From Vanilla planifolia (taxonomy: Eukaryota; Streptophyta; Magnoliopsida; Asparagales; Orchidaceae): DNA of 64,000 bases. The notes beneath the pieces were generated by a model, which saw only the letters and a list, made by a program, of their open reading frames with translations, was not told where the DNA came from and did no database searches. The position numbers and the translations under genes were made by a program. Shown here piece by piece: positions 11,956 to 23,241 of this stretch. Where the stretch lies: positions 8,735,501 to 8,799,500 of the forward strand of contig CM043878.1 of NCBI GenBank assembly GCA_023846275.1, written 5' to 3'. Numbering within the stretch: the stretch's first letter is position 1; every line of letters begins with the position of its first letter.

Positions 11956-14900
11956 GTAAAGTAGAGTAGAGTAGAGTAAAGTAGAGACGAGTAGAGCAAC
12001 ATAGAGTAGAGTAGAGCAAAGTAGAGTAGAGCAGAGCATAGCAGAGTAGAGTAGAACATAGTAGAGTGAAGTAGAGTAGAGTAGAGTAGAGTAAAGAAAA
12101 GTAGAGTAGAACAGAGTAGAATAGAGCAGTGCTAAGATAGGCTAGAGTATAATAGAGTGAAGTAGAGTTTAGTAGAGTAACATAAGGCTAAGCTTGGCTA
12201 AGCTATGCTATGTTTGACTAAGCTAGGCTAGAGTAGAGTATAGTAGAGAAGGTTATAGTAGAGTAGAGTAGAGTAAGGCTAAGCTAGGCTAGGGTAGCAT
12301 AAAGTAGAGTAGAGTAGATTAGATTATAATAGAGTAAAGAAGAGTATAATAGAGTATAGTAGAGTAGAGTAGAGAAAGGTTAGGCTAGGCTAGGTTAGAA
12401 AAGGCTAGGCTAGGCTAAGCTTGGCAAGGGTAGGCTAGAGTAGAGTAGAGTAAAGCAAAGTAGAGCTGATTAAATTAGAATAAAATAATGCTAAGTTAGG
12501 CTAAGCTAGCCTAAGCTAAAGTAGAGAAGAGCAAAGTAGAGTAGCATAAGGTTATGTTAAGCTAAGCTAGGCTAGATAAGAATAAAGTAGAGTGGACTAG
12601 AGTAGAGTAGAGTAGAGTAGAGTAGAGTAGAGTAGAGTAAGGCTAGGTTAGGCTTGGCTAGGATAAGTTAGGCTAGGTTAAGTTAGGCTAAGCTAAGTTA
12701 AGCTAGGTTAGAGTAGACTATTATAGAGTAGAGTAGTGTAGAGTAGAGTAGAGCAAAGCAGAGTAGAGTAGAGTAGAGAAGAGAGGAGTGGAATAGAGTA
12801 GAGTGGAGCAGAACAGAGTAGAGAAGAGCAGGGCAAAGTAGAGTAGAGTAGAGCAGATCAAAGTAGAGTTGAGTAGAGAAATATAGAGCAAAGCAAAGCA
12901 TAGTAGGGCAAGGTAGAACATAGTAGAGTAGAGTAGTACTAGGCAAGGCTAGGTTAGGTTAAAGCATAGTAGAGCAAATTAGAGTAGAGAAAAATAGATT
13001 AAACCTAAGCTAGGTTAGAGTAGAGTATAAAAAAGTAGAGTTGAGTGAGGCTATGCTAGGTTGGGATGGGCTAAGCTAAGCTAAGTTAGGCTAAGTTAGG
13101 ATAGGTTAGAGAAGAGTAAAATAAATTAGATTAAAATAGAGTAGAGTAGAGTAGTGCTAGGCTAGGTTTAAGTTAAGAAATAGTATAATAGAGTGAATTA
13201 GAGTAAAGTAGCATAAGGTTAAGTTAAGCTAGGCTATACGTTAGGCTAGAGTAATGTAGAGTAGAGTTGAGTAGAGTAAGGTTAGGCTAAGCTAGGTAAG
13301 GCTAGGGAAGGCTAGGCTAAGCTAGTCAAGCATAGAGTAGGGTAGTGTAGAGTAGAGTAGCATAAGATAAGATAGGGTAGGGTTGGATAGAATAGAGTAT
13401 GATAAAGTAGAATAAAATAGAGTAGTGTAGAGTAAAATAGAGTAGAGCAGAGCAGAGAAGTGTAGAGTAGATGAGAGGAGAGGAGAGGGGAGTAGAGTAG
13501 AGTAGAATAGTATAGAGTAACATAGCATAAGATAGGGTAAGGTAGGGTAGGGTTGGGTAGGGTAGGATAGGATAGGGTAGGGTTGGGTTGGGTTGGGTAG
13601 AGTGGTGTAGTAGTAGAGTAGAGTAGAGTAGAGCTAAATAGAGTGAGGTCAGGCTAGGCTTGACTAGGCTAAGTTAGAGGAGAATAGAGTAAACAAGAGT
13701 ATAGTAGAATAAAGTAGAGTAGAATTGAGTAGAATAAAGTAAATAAACATAGGATAAGATAAAGTAGGACAGGGTAGGATAGAGTTAGGTAGGGTAGGAT
13801 AGAGTAGAGTAAAGCAAAGTAGTGCATAGGAGAGCAAAGTAGAGAAGAGCATGGTAGAGTTGAGTAGAGTAGAGTAGAGCAAATGAGAGCTGAGGAGAGT
13901 AGAGTAGAGCAGAGTAGAACAAAGAAGAGAAGAGTTGAGAATAGAAGAGAGTAGAGTAAAGTATCATAAAATATGGTATGGTATAGTAAGGTAGGGTAGA
14001 GTAAGGTAAAGTAGAGTAGATTAAAGTTAGGTTAAGCTAAGATAGAGGATAGTATAATATAATATTATATAGTAAATTAAAGTAGAGTAGAGTAGAGAAA
14101 AATATAGTAAGGTATAATAGAGTAGAGTAAAGTTGAGAAAGAAGAGTAGAGTAGAGTAGTATAGAGTAGAGTAGAGTAGATTTGATTAGAATAAAGTAGA
14201 GTAGAGTAAAGTAAAGCAAAGTAGAGATGGACTAGAGTAGAATAAAGTGGAGTAGAGTAGAGTAGAATAAAGCTAGGTTAGGTTAGGTTAGGCTAGAATA
14301 GAGTAGAGTAGAATAGAGTAGTATAGAGTATAGTATAATAGAGTAGAGTAGAGTGAAGTAGAGTAGAGTAGAATAGAGTAGAGTAGAGTGGAGTAGAGTA
14401 TAATATAGAGTAAAGTAATTTTAGGTTAGGTTAGACTACATAAGACTATAAAGGCTTAGGCTAAGCCTTGCTAAGCTAGAGTAGAGTAAGTAGAGTAGAG
14501 TACAGTGGAGTAAAGTAGAATAGATTATAGTAGAGCTAGGTTAGGCTAAACTAGGTTAGGCTAGGCTAGGGTTGGATATAATAGAATTGAGTAGAGTAGA
14601 GTAGAGTAGAGTAAGGTAGAGTATGGTAGGAGGTAGCGTGTGGTAAGGTATAATAGGGTATAGTATGGCAGTGTAGAGCAGAGTAGAGTTCTGATAGGCT
14701 AGGTTGGGGTAAGCTAGGTGATGCTCGACTAGAGTAGGGTAGAGTAGAGTAGAGTAGAGTAGAGTAGAGTAGAGCAGGAAAGAGTAGGGAAGAGTAGAGC
14801 AGAGATAGGTAGAGTAGAGTAGTACTAAGCTAGGCTAGGCTAGAGCATAATAAAGTGAAGTAATGTTAAGTAGAGTAGCAAAGGATTTGCTAGGCTACAC

Positions 14901-17900
14901 TATGTAAGGCCAGGCTAGAGTGTAGTAGAGTATAGTAGAGTAGAGCAGAGTGGAGTAGAGTAAGGTTAGCTTATATTAGGTTAGAGTAGAGTAGAGTAGA
15001 TTGGATTAGATTAGAGAAGAGAAGACAAGGGTAGAGTAGAGTAGAGTAGAGTAGAGTAGAGTAGGATAGAGTAGAATATAGTAGAATAAAGAAGAGTAAA
15101 GTAGAGTATAATAGAGTAGAGTAGAGTAGTGTGGAGTACCCTAGCATAACATAGTGCAGGGTAGGGTAAGGTATAAAGTATGATAGGGTAGGATAGAGTA
15201 TGCCAAGATAAGGTAGGGTATTATAGGATAGGATAGGATATAGTAGAATAGAGTAGAGAAGAGTAGAGTAGAGTAGGGCTAAGCTTGGCTAGGCTAATAA
15301 TGGCTAGGCTGAGCTAAGAAAGGCTTTGCTAGGATAGGCTAGAGTAGAGTAGAGTAGAGTAGTGTAGGGTAGAATAGAGTATAACAGAGTAAAATAGAGT
15401 AAAGTAGAGTAGAGTAGAATAGAGTAGAGTAGAGATAAGTAGAGTAGAGTAGAGTAGAGTTGAGTAGAGTATATAAGAATAGAGTAGAGTATAGTATAGT
15501 ATAGTAAAGTATAGTAGAGTAGAGTAGTGTAGTATAGAATAGAGTAGAGTAGAGTAAAAAGTAATTTTAGTCTTCGTTAGGCTAAGTTAGGCTAGAGTAT
15601 ATAGAGTAAAAAAGAGTAGAATAGAGTAACAGAGGGCTAGGTTAGGCTAGTCTATCTTAGGCTAAGTTAGGTTATAGTAGAGTAGAATAAAATAGAGTAG
15701 AGTAGAGTATAGTAGAATATAATAAAGTAGAGTAGAATAGATTAGGATTGGGTAAGCTACGGTATAGTAAAATAGAGTAGAGTAGAATAAAATTGAGTAG
15801 AGTAAAGTAGAGTAAAGTAGAGTAATGCTAAGATAGGCTAAGCTAAGCTAGGCTAAATTATAAAAGAGTAATGTAAAGTAGAGTGGAGTAGTAGAGGGCT
15901 AGGCTAAGCAAGGCTATGTTAGGCTAAGTTAGGTTAGAGTAGAGTAGAATAGAATAGACAGTAGAGTAGAGTAGTAGAGAGTAGGGTATATTAATGTAGA
16001 GCAGAGTAGAGTAGATTAGAGTAGAGTAGAGTAGAGTAAAGTAGAGTATAATAGAATATAGTATAGTAAAATAGAGTAGAGTAGAGTAAGGTAGGGTAGG
16101 GTATGATAAAGCAGGGTAGAATAGAGTAGAGTGGAGTAGAGCAGAGCAGTGTAGAATAGAGTAGAGCGAAGCAGAGGAGAGGAGAGGAGAGGAAAGGAGA
16201 GAAGAGTTTATGCAAGAATAGTAGATGAAAATAGAGTAGAGTAGTGTAAAGTAGAGTAGGGTATGGTAGGGTAGGGTAGGGAAGGGGATGGTATGGTAGG
16301 TAGGGTAGGGTAGGATTAGGTAGGGTAATGTAGGGTAGGGTAGGGTACGGTAGGGCAACATCGGGCAGGGTTGAGTTGGGTAGGGTAGGATAGGGTTGAA
16401 CAGGGTAGGGTAGGGTAAGATAGGATAGGGTAGGGTAGGGTAAAATATGGTAAACTAGAGCAGAGTAAAGTAGAGTAGAGTAGAGAAAGTTTAGGCTAGG
16501 CTAGGAGAGGCTAAGCAAGGCTAGGCTAGGGTAGGCTAGAGTAGAGTAGGGTAGAGTAGATTAGAGTAGAGTGGCATAAGGTAGGGTAGGATAGTGTGTG
16601 GTAGATAGCGTAGGGTAGAATAAAAAGAGTTGAGTTAGGTTAGGCTAAGCTAGCTAGAGTAGAGTAGAGTAGAGTAGAGTAAAGTAGAGTGGAGCTAGGT
16701 TAGGCTAGATTAGGATAGGTTAAGCAAGGCTAGGTTAGGTTAGACTAGGCTAGGGTAGGCTTAGGTAAGCTAGAGTGGAGTAGAGTATTGTTAAGTATAA
16801 TATAATACAATAGAGTAAAGTAGAGCAGAGTATAGTAGTGTAGAGTAGGGTAAGGTAAGGTAGGTTAAGGATTAGGGAGTATGATAGGGTAAGGTAGGTT
16901 AGGGTATGGTAGGGTATGATAGGTTACTATAGTGTAGGATAGAGTAGGGTAGGGTAGGGTAGAGTAGAGTAGAATAGAGTAGAGTAGAGTTAGGTTAGGC
17001 TCGATTAGGAAAGGCTAGGCTAGGCTAGGCTAAGCTAGAGTAGTGTAGAGTAGAGAATAGTAGAGTAGAGTATAGCAGGGTATGGCTAGGCTTGGTTTGT
17101 TAGGTTTGGCTAGGTTAGGCTAGGCTAGGTTAAGCTAAGCTAGAGCAGAGCAAAAAAGAAAAGTGCATAGTGGAGTAGAGCATAGAAGAGTAGAGCAGAG
17201 CAGAGTTAGACAAAGTAGAGTAGAGATGAGTAAAGCAGAGTAGAGTCGAGTAGTGCTAGGCTAGACTTGTTTAGAGTATATTAGTGTGAAGTATAGTAGA
17301 GTAAAATAGCATAGAGTTAGCTAGGCTATTCTATGTTAGGCAAAGCTAGGCTAGATTAGAGTAAAGTAAGACAAGGTTAGGTTAAACTTGGCAAGGCTAA
17401 GCTAAGCTAAAGTAGAGTTAGAGTAGATTAGATTAGACTAGAGAAGAGTAGAATAGAGTGGAGTAGTGTGGAGTGAAATAGAGTAGAGTTGAGTAGAGAA
17501 GAGTAGAGTAGAATAACATAGCATATGATAGGGTGGGGTTGGATAGGGTAGAGTAGGGAAGGGTACGATTGAGTAGGGTAAGATAGGACAGGGTTGGATA
17601 AGGTAGGGTAAGGTAGAGTAAAGTATAGTAGATTAGAGTAGAGTAGAGTAAAGAAGAGTGGAGCAAGGGTAGGTTAGGCTAAGCAAGGCTAGGCTAGGCT
17701 AAGCTAGGGTAAACTAGAGTAGAGTAGAGTAGAGTAGGATGGAGTAGAGTAGAGTAGAGTAGAGTAGAATAGAGTAGAGTAAAGTAAAATAGAGTAGAGT
17801 AAAGTAGAGTAGAGTAGAATAAAATAGAGTAGAGTAGAGCATAGTAGGATAGGTTAGAGTAGAGTAAAGGAGAGTAGAGTATAATAGAGCTAAGTTATGT

Positions 17901-19098
17901 TAGGCTAGGCTAAGTAAGGCTAGGAAAGGCTAGGCTTTTCTAGGCTAGGGTATGCTATGGTAGAGTAGATTAAAGTAGAGTAGAATAGAGTAGAGTAGAG
18001 TAGCATAGAAAAGGATAGGGTAGGGTAGGGTACGGTAGAGTAGAGTAGATTAGAGCAGTGCAGAGCAGAGCAGAGTGGAATAGAGTAAAACAATGCAGAG
18101 AAGAACTTAAGAGATGAGCAAAGCAAAATAGAGTAGAGCAAAGTATAACAGAGCAGAATAGAGTAGAGTAGAGTATGATAGAGTAGAGTAGTGTAGAGTA
18201 GAGTAGAGTAGAGCTAAGTTAGTCTACACTAGGCTAGAGTAGAGTAGAGTAAAGTAGAGTAGAGTAGAGTATAATAGAGTAGAGTAGAGAAGAGCAGGAT
18301 TAGGCTAAGCTAGGTTATGTTAAGCAAGGAAATGCTAAGTTAGGTTAGGCTAGGGTAGGCTAGAGTATAGTAAAGTAGAGCTAGGTTTGGCTAAGCTAGG
18401 CTAAGCTAAGCAAGCTAGGCTAGGCTAGAGTAGGGTAGACTAGAGTAGAGTAGACTAAAGTAGAATAGAATAATATTGGGTAGGAGAGGGCTGGGTAGGG
18501 TAGGGTAGGGTAGGATAAGGTAAGTATGGTAGGATAGGTAAGGGTAGGGTAGGGTTGGTAGAGTAGAGTAGAATAGAGTAGAGTTTAGTAGAGTTGAAAT
18601 AGGTTAGGTTAGGCTAGGCTAGGTGATGCAATGCTAGGCTAAGCTGGGCTAGGCTAGGCTAAGCTAAGTATATGCTTAAGTAGAATAGAGTAGAGTAGAG
18701 TAAGGTAGAGTAGATTAGAGGGAAGTAGAGTAGAATCAAGTAGACTAACAAATAGTAAGGTAGGGTATGGTAAAATAGAGTAGAGTAGAGTAGGGAAGAG
18801 TAAAGCATAGGATAGGGTCTAGTAGGGTAAGGTAGGGTAGGGTAGTGTAGTGTAGGAGAGGGTAGGGTAGGATATGATAAAGTAAGATAGGGTAGAGTAG
18901 GGTTGGGTAGAGTAGAGTAGAGTAGAGTAAAGTAGAGTATAGTAGAGTAAATATAGGTTAGGCTAGGCTTGGCTAAGCAAGGCTAGGCAAGTGTAGGCTC
19001 GTCTAGGCTAGGCTAAGGTAGGCTAGATTAGAGTAGATTAGAGTAGTAGCATAGGGTAGGGTAGGATACGGTAGGGTAGAGCAGAGTAGAGTAGGATA

Positions 19099-19263
19099 GG
19101 GTTCATTTTTATTCGGTTAGATTTAGTTTGGTCAGATTCGAATTGGTTCAGTTTGGTTCAGTTCGGTTCGGTTTTGTTCGATTCAGTTTGGTTCGATTCG
19201 TTTTGGTTTTCTTTGTTTCGGTTCGATTCGATTTTGTTCGATTCGGTTCAGTTCGATTCAATA
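19099..19263. repeat. GGTTC-type pentamer block 2a
   Basis: First of three GGTTC stretches ahead of the second AT-rich segment. Leaves into GTAGAGTACTGTAGCGTAGG, an exit sequence resembling that at 31324. Confidence 0.85.
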
Positions 19264-19594
19264 AAGTAGAGTACTGTAGCGTAGGGTAGGGTAAGGTAGT
19301 GCAGTGGAGGATAAGGTAGGGTTGGGTAGGGTAGGGTAGGGTAGTGTAGGGTAAGGTTAGGTAGGGTAAGGTAGGGCAACCAATGGAAGGGTAGGGTGGT
19401 TAGGATAGGGTAGGGTAGGGCAGAGTAGAGTAGAGTAGAGTAGAGTAGAGTAGAGTAAAGTAGAGTGGAGTAGAGCTAAGTTAGGCTAGGCTAGGCTAAG
19501 CTAAGCAAGACTAGGGTAGGCTAGGGTAGGCAAGAGTATAGTAGAGGAGAGTAGCATAGGGTAGGGTAGGGTGGATTAGGGTAGGGTAAGGTAG

Positions 19595-19765
19595 TGTTCG
19601 ATTCGGTTTAGTTCAATTCGGTTCGGTTCTGATCGGTTCAGTTCGATTCCACTATCTTTGGTTCTATTCGATTCAGTTCGTTTGATTTGATTTTGTTCGG
19701 TTCGGTTCATTGCAGCTCGGTTTGGTTCGATTTTTTTTGCTTGGTTTGGTTTGGTTCAATTCGAT
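19595..19765. repeat. GGTTC-type pentamer block 2b
   Basis: Entered through GTAGTGTTCGATTCGG as in block 1b. Contains one non-repeat word (CCACTATCTTTGG near 19648). Confidence 0.85.
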
Positions 19766-19870
19766 GTAGTAGAGTACAATAACGTAGGGTAGGATAGGGT
19801 AAGGTAGCTTAATGGAGGTTAAGGTTGGGTATGGTAGGGATTGGTAGGATAGAATCGAGTAGAATAGAGT

Positions 19871-20030
19871 GTTCGAATCAGTTTTGTTCGGTTTGGTTCA
19901 GTTCGGTTCGGTTCGGATCAGTTCTATTCGTTTTGGTTCGATATGGTTAGGTTAGGTTTGGTTTGATTCGGTTCAGTTCAGTTTGGTTTGGTTTGGTTCA
20001 GTTTTATTTGGTTTGTTTTTTTGGTTTGGT
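19871..20030. repeat. GGTTC-type pentamer block 2c
   Basis: Directly abuts AT-rich copy 2; GGTTT units dominate its right half. Confidence 0.85.
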
Positions 20031-21389
20031 TTTAAAAAATAAATAATATTCTTATAATATATAATTTTAAAGATTATAATTTTATAATGTTAACCTTTAT
20101 GTTTAACATACGATACATTAATGTTTTATATATATTTGTATATATATATATATAGACGCATAAATTGCGAACAAATTATACCATGAATAACACTCATGTC
20201 AAAAAAAATTAATTTTAATTTTTTTAGCATAAGGAGTAATCAAATATATTATGTTGTTGATTTACAAAATAATATTTTATTTTATTATTTTTGGTATATA
20301 AATTAATTTTTTGTCTTTTATTTTATAATTAAAATAAATCTAAGGAAGATCAAGAAAAGTTTTTTGAAAATAAAAAAATAAAATTTAATATCAACTATTA
20401 TTTATTAAAATAAATATAATACGTCTTAGTTTTATATAATTATTTATTAAACCACACTTAGATTTTATATTTTTTCAAACCATTGGATTCCTTTATTATG
20501 TAACAAGTAAATTAGTCTTTATATTTTAAAATAAAAATAAAGGTAATAAATATAATTTAACTAAAAGTAATGATATATATTTTAGAAAAATTAAATATTT
20601 CAATGTTTGATTTTATTTTTTTTATTATAGTGCATTGGTAAAAAAATTAATACCTTATTTCGCTTTATATTAAGTATATTTATATTATAAGAAAAGTGGT
20701 AATAAATTAAAATAGAAAATTTAATTATTATTTTTTTAGTTTAAAAATACTTTGATTTATTAAAATATTACATTTGTTTAATCACAATTTAAGATGATAT
20801 TTATCACATTAAAAAAAATTTAAAAATGTAATTATACACTTTTATAAGAAAATTGTTAAGTTTTTTCTAATTAAAAAATAAAACATAGTTTGACCAAAAT
20901 AAATAATAATTTTATAATTAAAAAATAATGAAAGAAAGATATTTTTTTATAAAAAGAAAATATATTTTATTCATTTTAAAATATAACTATTTTATGAAGT
21001 CATTGTACATAATAAATTTATTAAATATATAAACTTTTTATAGCAATTTTAAAAATACATTTTAAAACTATTATTCATTAATAAAATTTTCATTCAAAAT
21101 TATCTTTTAAAAAAACTTAAATGATAATATCTACATCACATAGTCATAGATTTTAAAATTATTAAAAACATTCACAAAATATTTTTGATGTTTTCTATTG
21201 ATTAAATAATTTTTTAGATTTTTTGAACGTTTACTCTCAGTAATAAAAAATCTAATAAAATTATTAAAAATATTTTTATCTTTAAAAGTATTATTTTTTA
21301 AATTAAATCCTCTTCTAATGAAAATTCCCATTTGTGATACAAATTATGGTTGTAAGTAAGAGATGCATGAAGATTAAGAAACATAACAA
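20031..21389 (+). repeat. AT-rich non-coding segment, copy 2 (internally deleted, ~1.36 kb)
   Basis: Same ends and same order of internal words as copy 1. It lacks about 1.45 kb corresponding to ~9105-10560 of copy 1 (junction near 20641-20655) and about 0.65 kb corresponding to ~11180-11830 (junction near 21262). The deletions remove interior DNA but keep both ends. The small minus-strand frame at 21131-21331 is AT-rich chance sequence. Confidence 0.8.
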
Positions 21390-21888
21390 TAGAGTAGAAT
21401 AGAATAGAGTAGAGTAAAATAGAGCATAACAGAGTAGAGTAAAATAGAGCATAACAGAGTAGAGCAGAGCAGCATAGAGTAGAGTAAAGCAAAATAGAGT
21501 AGAGTAGAGAAGAGTAGAGTGGAGTAGTGTAGAGCAGAGAATAGCAGCGTAGAGTAGAGCAGAGCAAAGCAAAACTAAGTGGAGCAGAGTAGAGTAAGGT
21601 AGTGTTAGGCTAGGCAAGAGTATAATATAGTAAAGTAGAGTACCATAGGGCTAAGCATAGCTAGTCTATGCTATATTTGAGTAAGCTAGGCTAGAGTAGA
21701 GTAGAGTTGAGTTGAGTATGGTAGAGTAGAGTGGAGTAGAGTAAGGCTAGGTTAGGTTAGGATAAGCTAGGCTATGGTAGGGGAGAGTAGAGCAGAGTTG
21801 ATTAGATTAGAGTAAAGTAAAGAGGAGTAGAATAGAATATAGTAGAGTAGAATAAGGTTAGGCTAGGTTAGGTGAGGTTAGGCAAGGT
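21390..21888. repeat. Pentanucleotide satellite, block 3a
   Basis: GTAGA-rich satellite after AT-rich copy 2, with a landmark module near 21618. Ends at the target duplication AAGGT (21884-21888). Confidence 0.93.
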
Positions 21889-23241
21889 TGGTGCGGACAC
21901 CAGTTACATTCGAGACTTTCGACGCGCCCAATCCCGTCAGGCACGATATAGCTCGAGGAATTTATTTTTGTGCAGGGTCAATTTGGAGCTCGAAAATAAA
22001 ATCTATGCTCAAAAACGGACTTTTAAAACATTCAAGACGCTCACCGGCGACTCAGGTCCCACCGCCCCGCCGAACGCCGTCCGTCCGCCCCCGTCCGCCG
22101 GCAGTCCGCCGGCCGCCGCCCAACAGCCGCTCCGCAGGCGCGCGCGCGCGCGCGTCAGCCAGGACCGCGGCGCGCCCCCACGCGCGGGTACCGCACCATC
22201 GGGGCGACGGCCCCTGCGGACCGCCAGCGACCCGTCTGCCTCCAATCGGGTCACCGCGGTCGGTATCGGGTCCGCCCGTCCCGATTATGCTTTCGGGTCA
22301 CCCGCCCGCCCTCGCGGGTCGGCGCGACCCGAACTCCGCAGCACCCGCCCACGCCGCTCCGAAAGCGCCGACAGCAGTGCCCACCGCCCATACGTGCAGC
22401 GCACGCACGCGGCGCACGTGCGACAGCTCAACCGTCCCGTGCAAGTTCTAATTGAGTTTGGGAACAGCTTATTTTAAGGCTTTTATGTATTTTTGTACCC
22501 TTAGGCTCCCTATAAAAGGGGAGGCCTACCCTTATGTTTTGGAGAATACGCTTAGTGAATGAGAATTTGTGTTTTCTTGCATCTTGTTGAGAGCTCAAGT
22601 GTGAGTGCATCAAGAACTTCGACGTGCTGATTCGTCGAGGCTCCGATACTGGAAGAAGGGGTGTGAGGCCCAAGCGGTGAGACGCCGTGCCAGTCCATCA
22701 ACCATTCTGAAGCAATATCTTAGCGCATCACCCACGAAACGCAAGTCAACTTCCGTACTAACGGTACGCTCGGAAACTTCCCCCCACTTCCCTTACTTGA
22801 CGTGTTTCCTTCTCGGATTTTGGATTTCCTCGCTGTTCACTTTCCTACTATCCGATTTTCTTCGTTGCCTCTGGTTCACTCTTTTCGCGTACTACTTACT
22901 TCGTTATCCTCGAAACTAGTGTTGATTAGTTCGATCATCCGACTCTTAATTCTGTGTTGAGCGATCTTTCAAAATTTTATTTTTCGAGATCGATATTATT
23001 AACCCATCCCGAGTACCCCGTGTCTGCGCCGTCGAGAGGTAGCGGGCCTAGCATACGGAGCAACCTCTGTGTTGCCCACGGTCCCCTCTTGGCTAGGATC
23101 GCCTTGGACGGGTGTCTCAAGCGTGTTACCTTTTTCGAAATTTCACGTAATTTCCCACAAGTTTTCTTTATTTCCCTAAAATTTTGCAGGTTAATCGCTT
23201 GTATTGCTCAATAAACAAAAGCTTAAATCCATCCAGTATCA
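21889..23241 (+). mobile_element. Solo LTR, 1,353 bp, family A
   Basis: Starts TGGTGCGGACACC, ends CCAGTATCA (TG...CA), and is flanked by AAGGT on both sides (21884-21888 and 23242-23246). This is the mark of a complete LTR left after LTR-LTR recombination. A TATA box (TATAAAAGG, 22511-22519) and an AATAAA signal (23210-23215) place the LTR on the + strand. The stretch 22050-22440 is very GC-rich and gives long overlapping frames (such as 21872-22477 and 21888-22451) with no recognisable domain, so I do not call them. Family unknown; most likely Ty3/gypsy by general layout. Confidence 0.9.
22511..22519 (+). promoter_or_regulatory. LTR TATA box (family A)
   Basis: TATAAAAGG in the U3 part of the solo LTR, about 620 bp from its start. 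Sequence match only. Confidence 0.6.

Larger units (their letters stand above)
11956..20030. repeat. Pentanucleotide satellite, block 2
   Basis: About 8.1 kb of GTAGA, GTAGG and GGCTA units. Starts with GTAGA-rich satellite similar to that after the other AT-rich segments and ends with three GGTTC blocks. Landmark modules containing a version of GTATAATAGAGTGAA occur near 12144, 13180, 14842 and 17271. Bases 15560-15960 resemble 40620-41050. No gene seen; minus-strand frames are satellite artefacts. Confidence 0.95.

Noticed and set aside
21872..22477. 201-codon and 187-codon overlapping frames in the GC-rich part of the solo LTR
   Set aside because: Overlapping frames in a CG-rich stretch, one starting outside the LTR, with Arg/Pro/Ala-rich composition and no domain.
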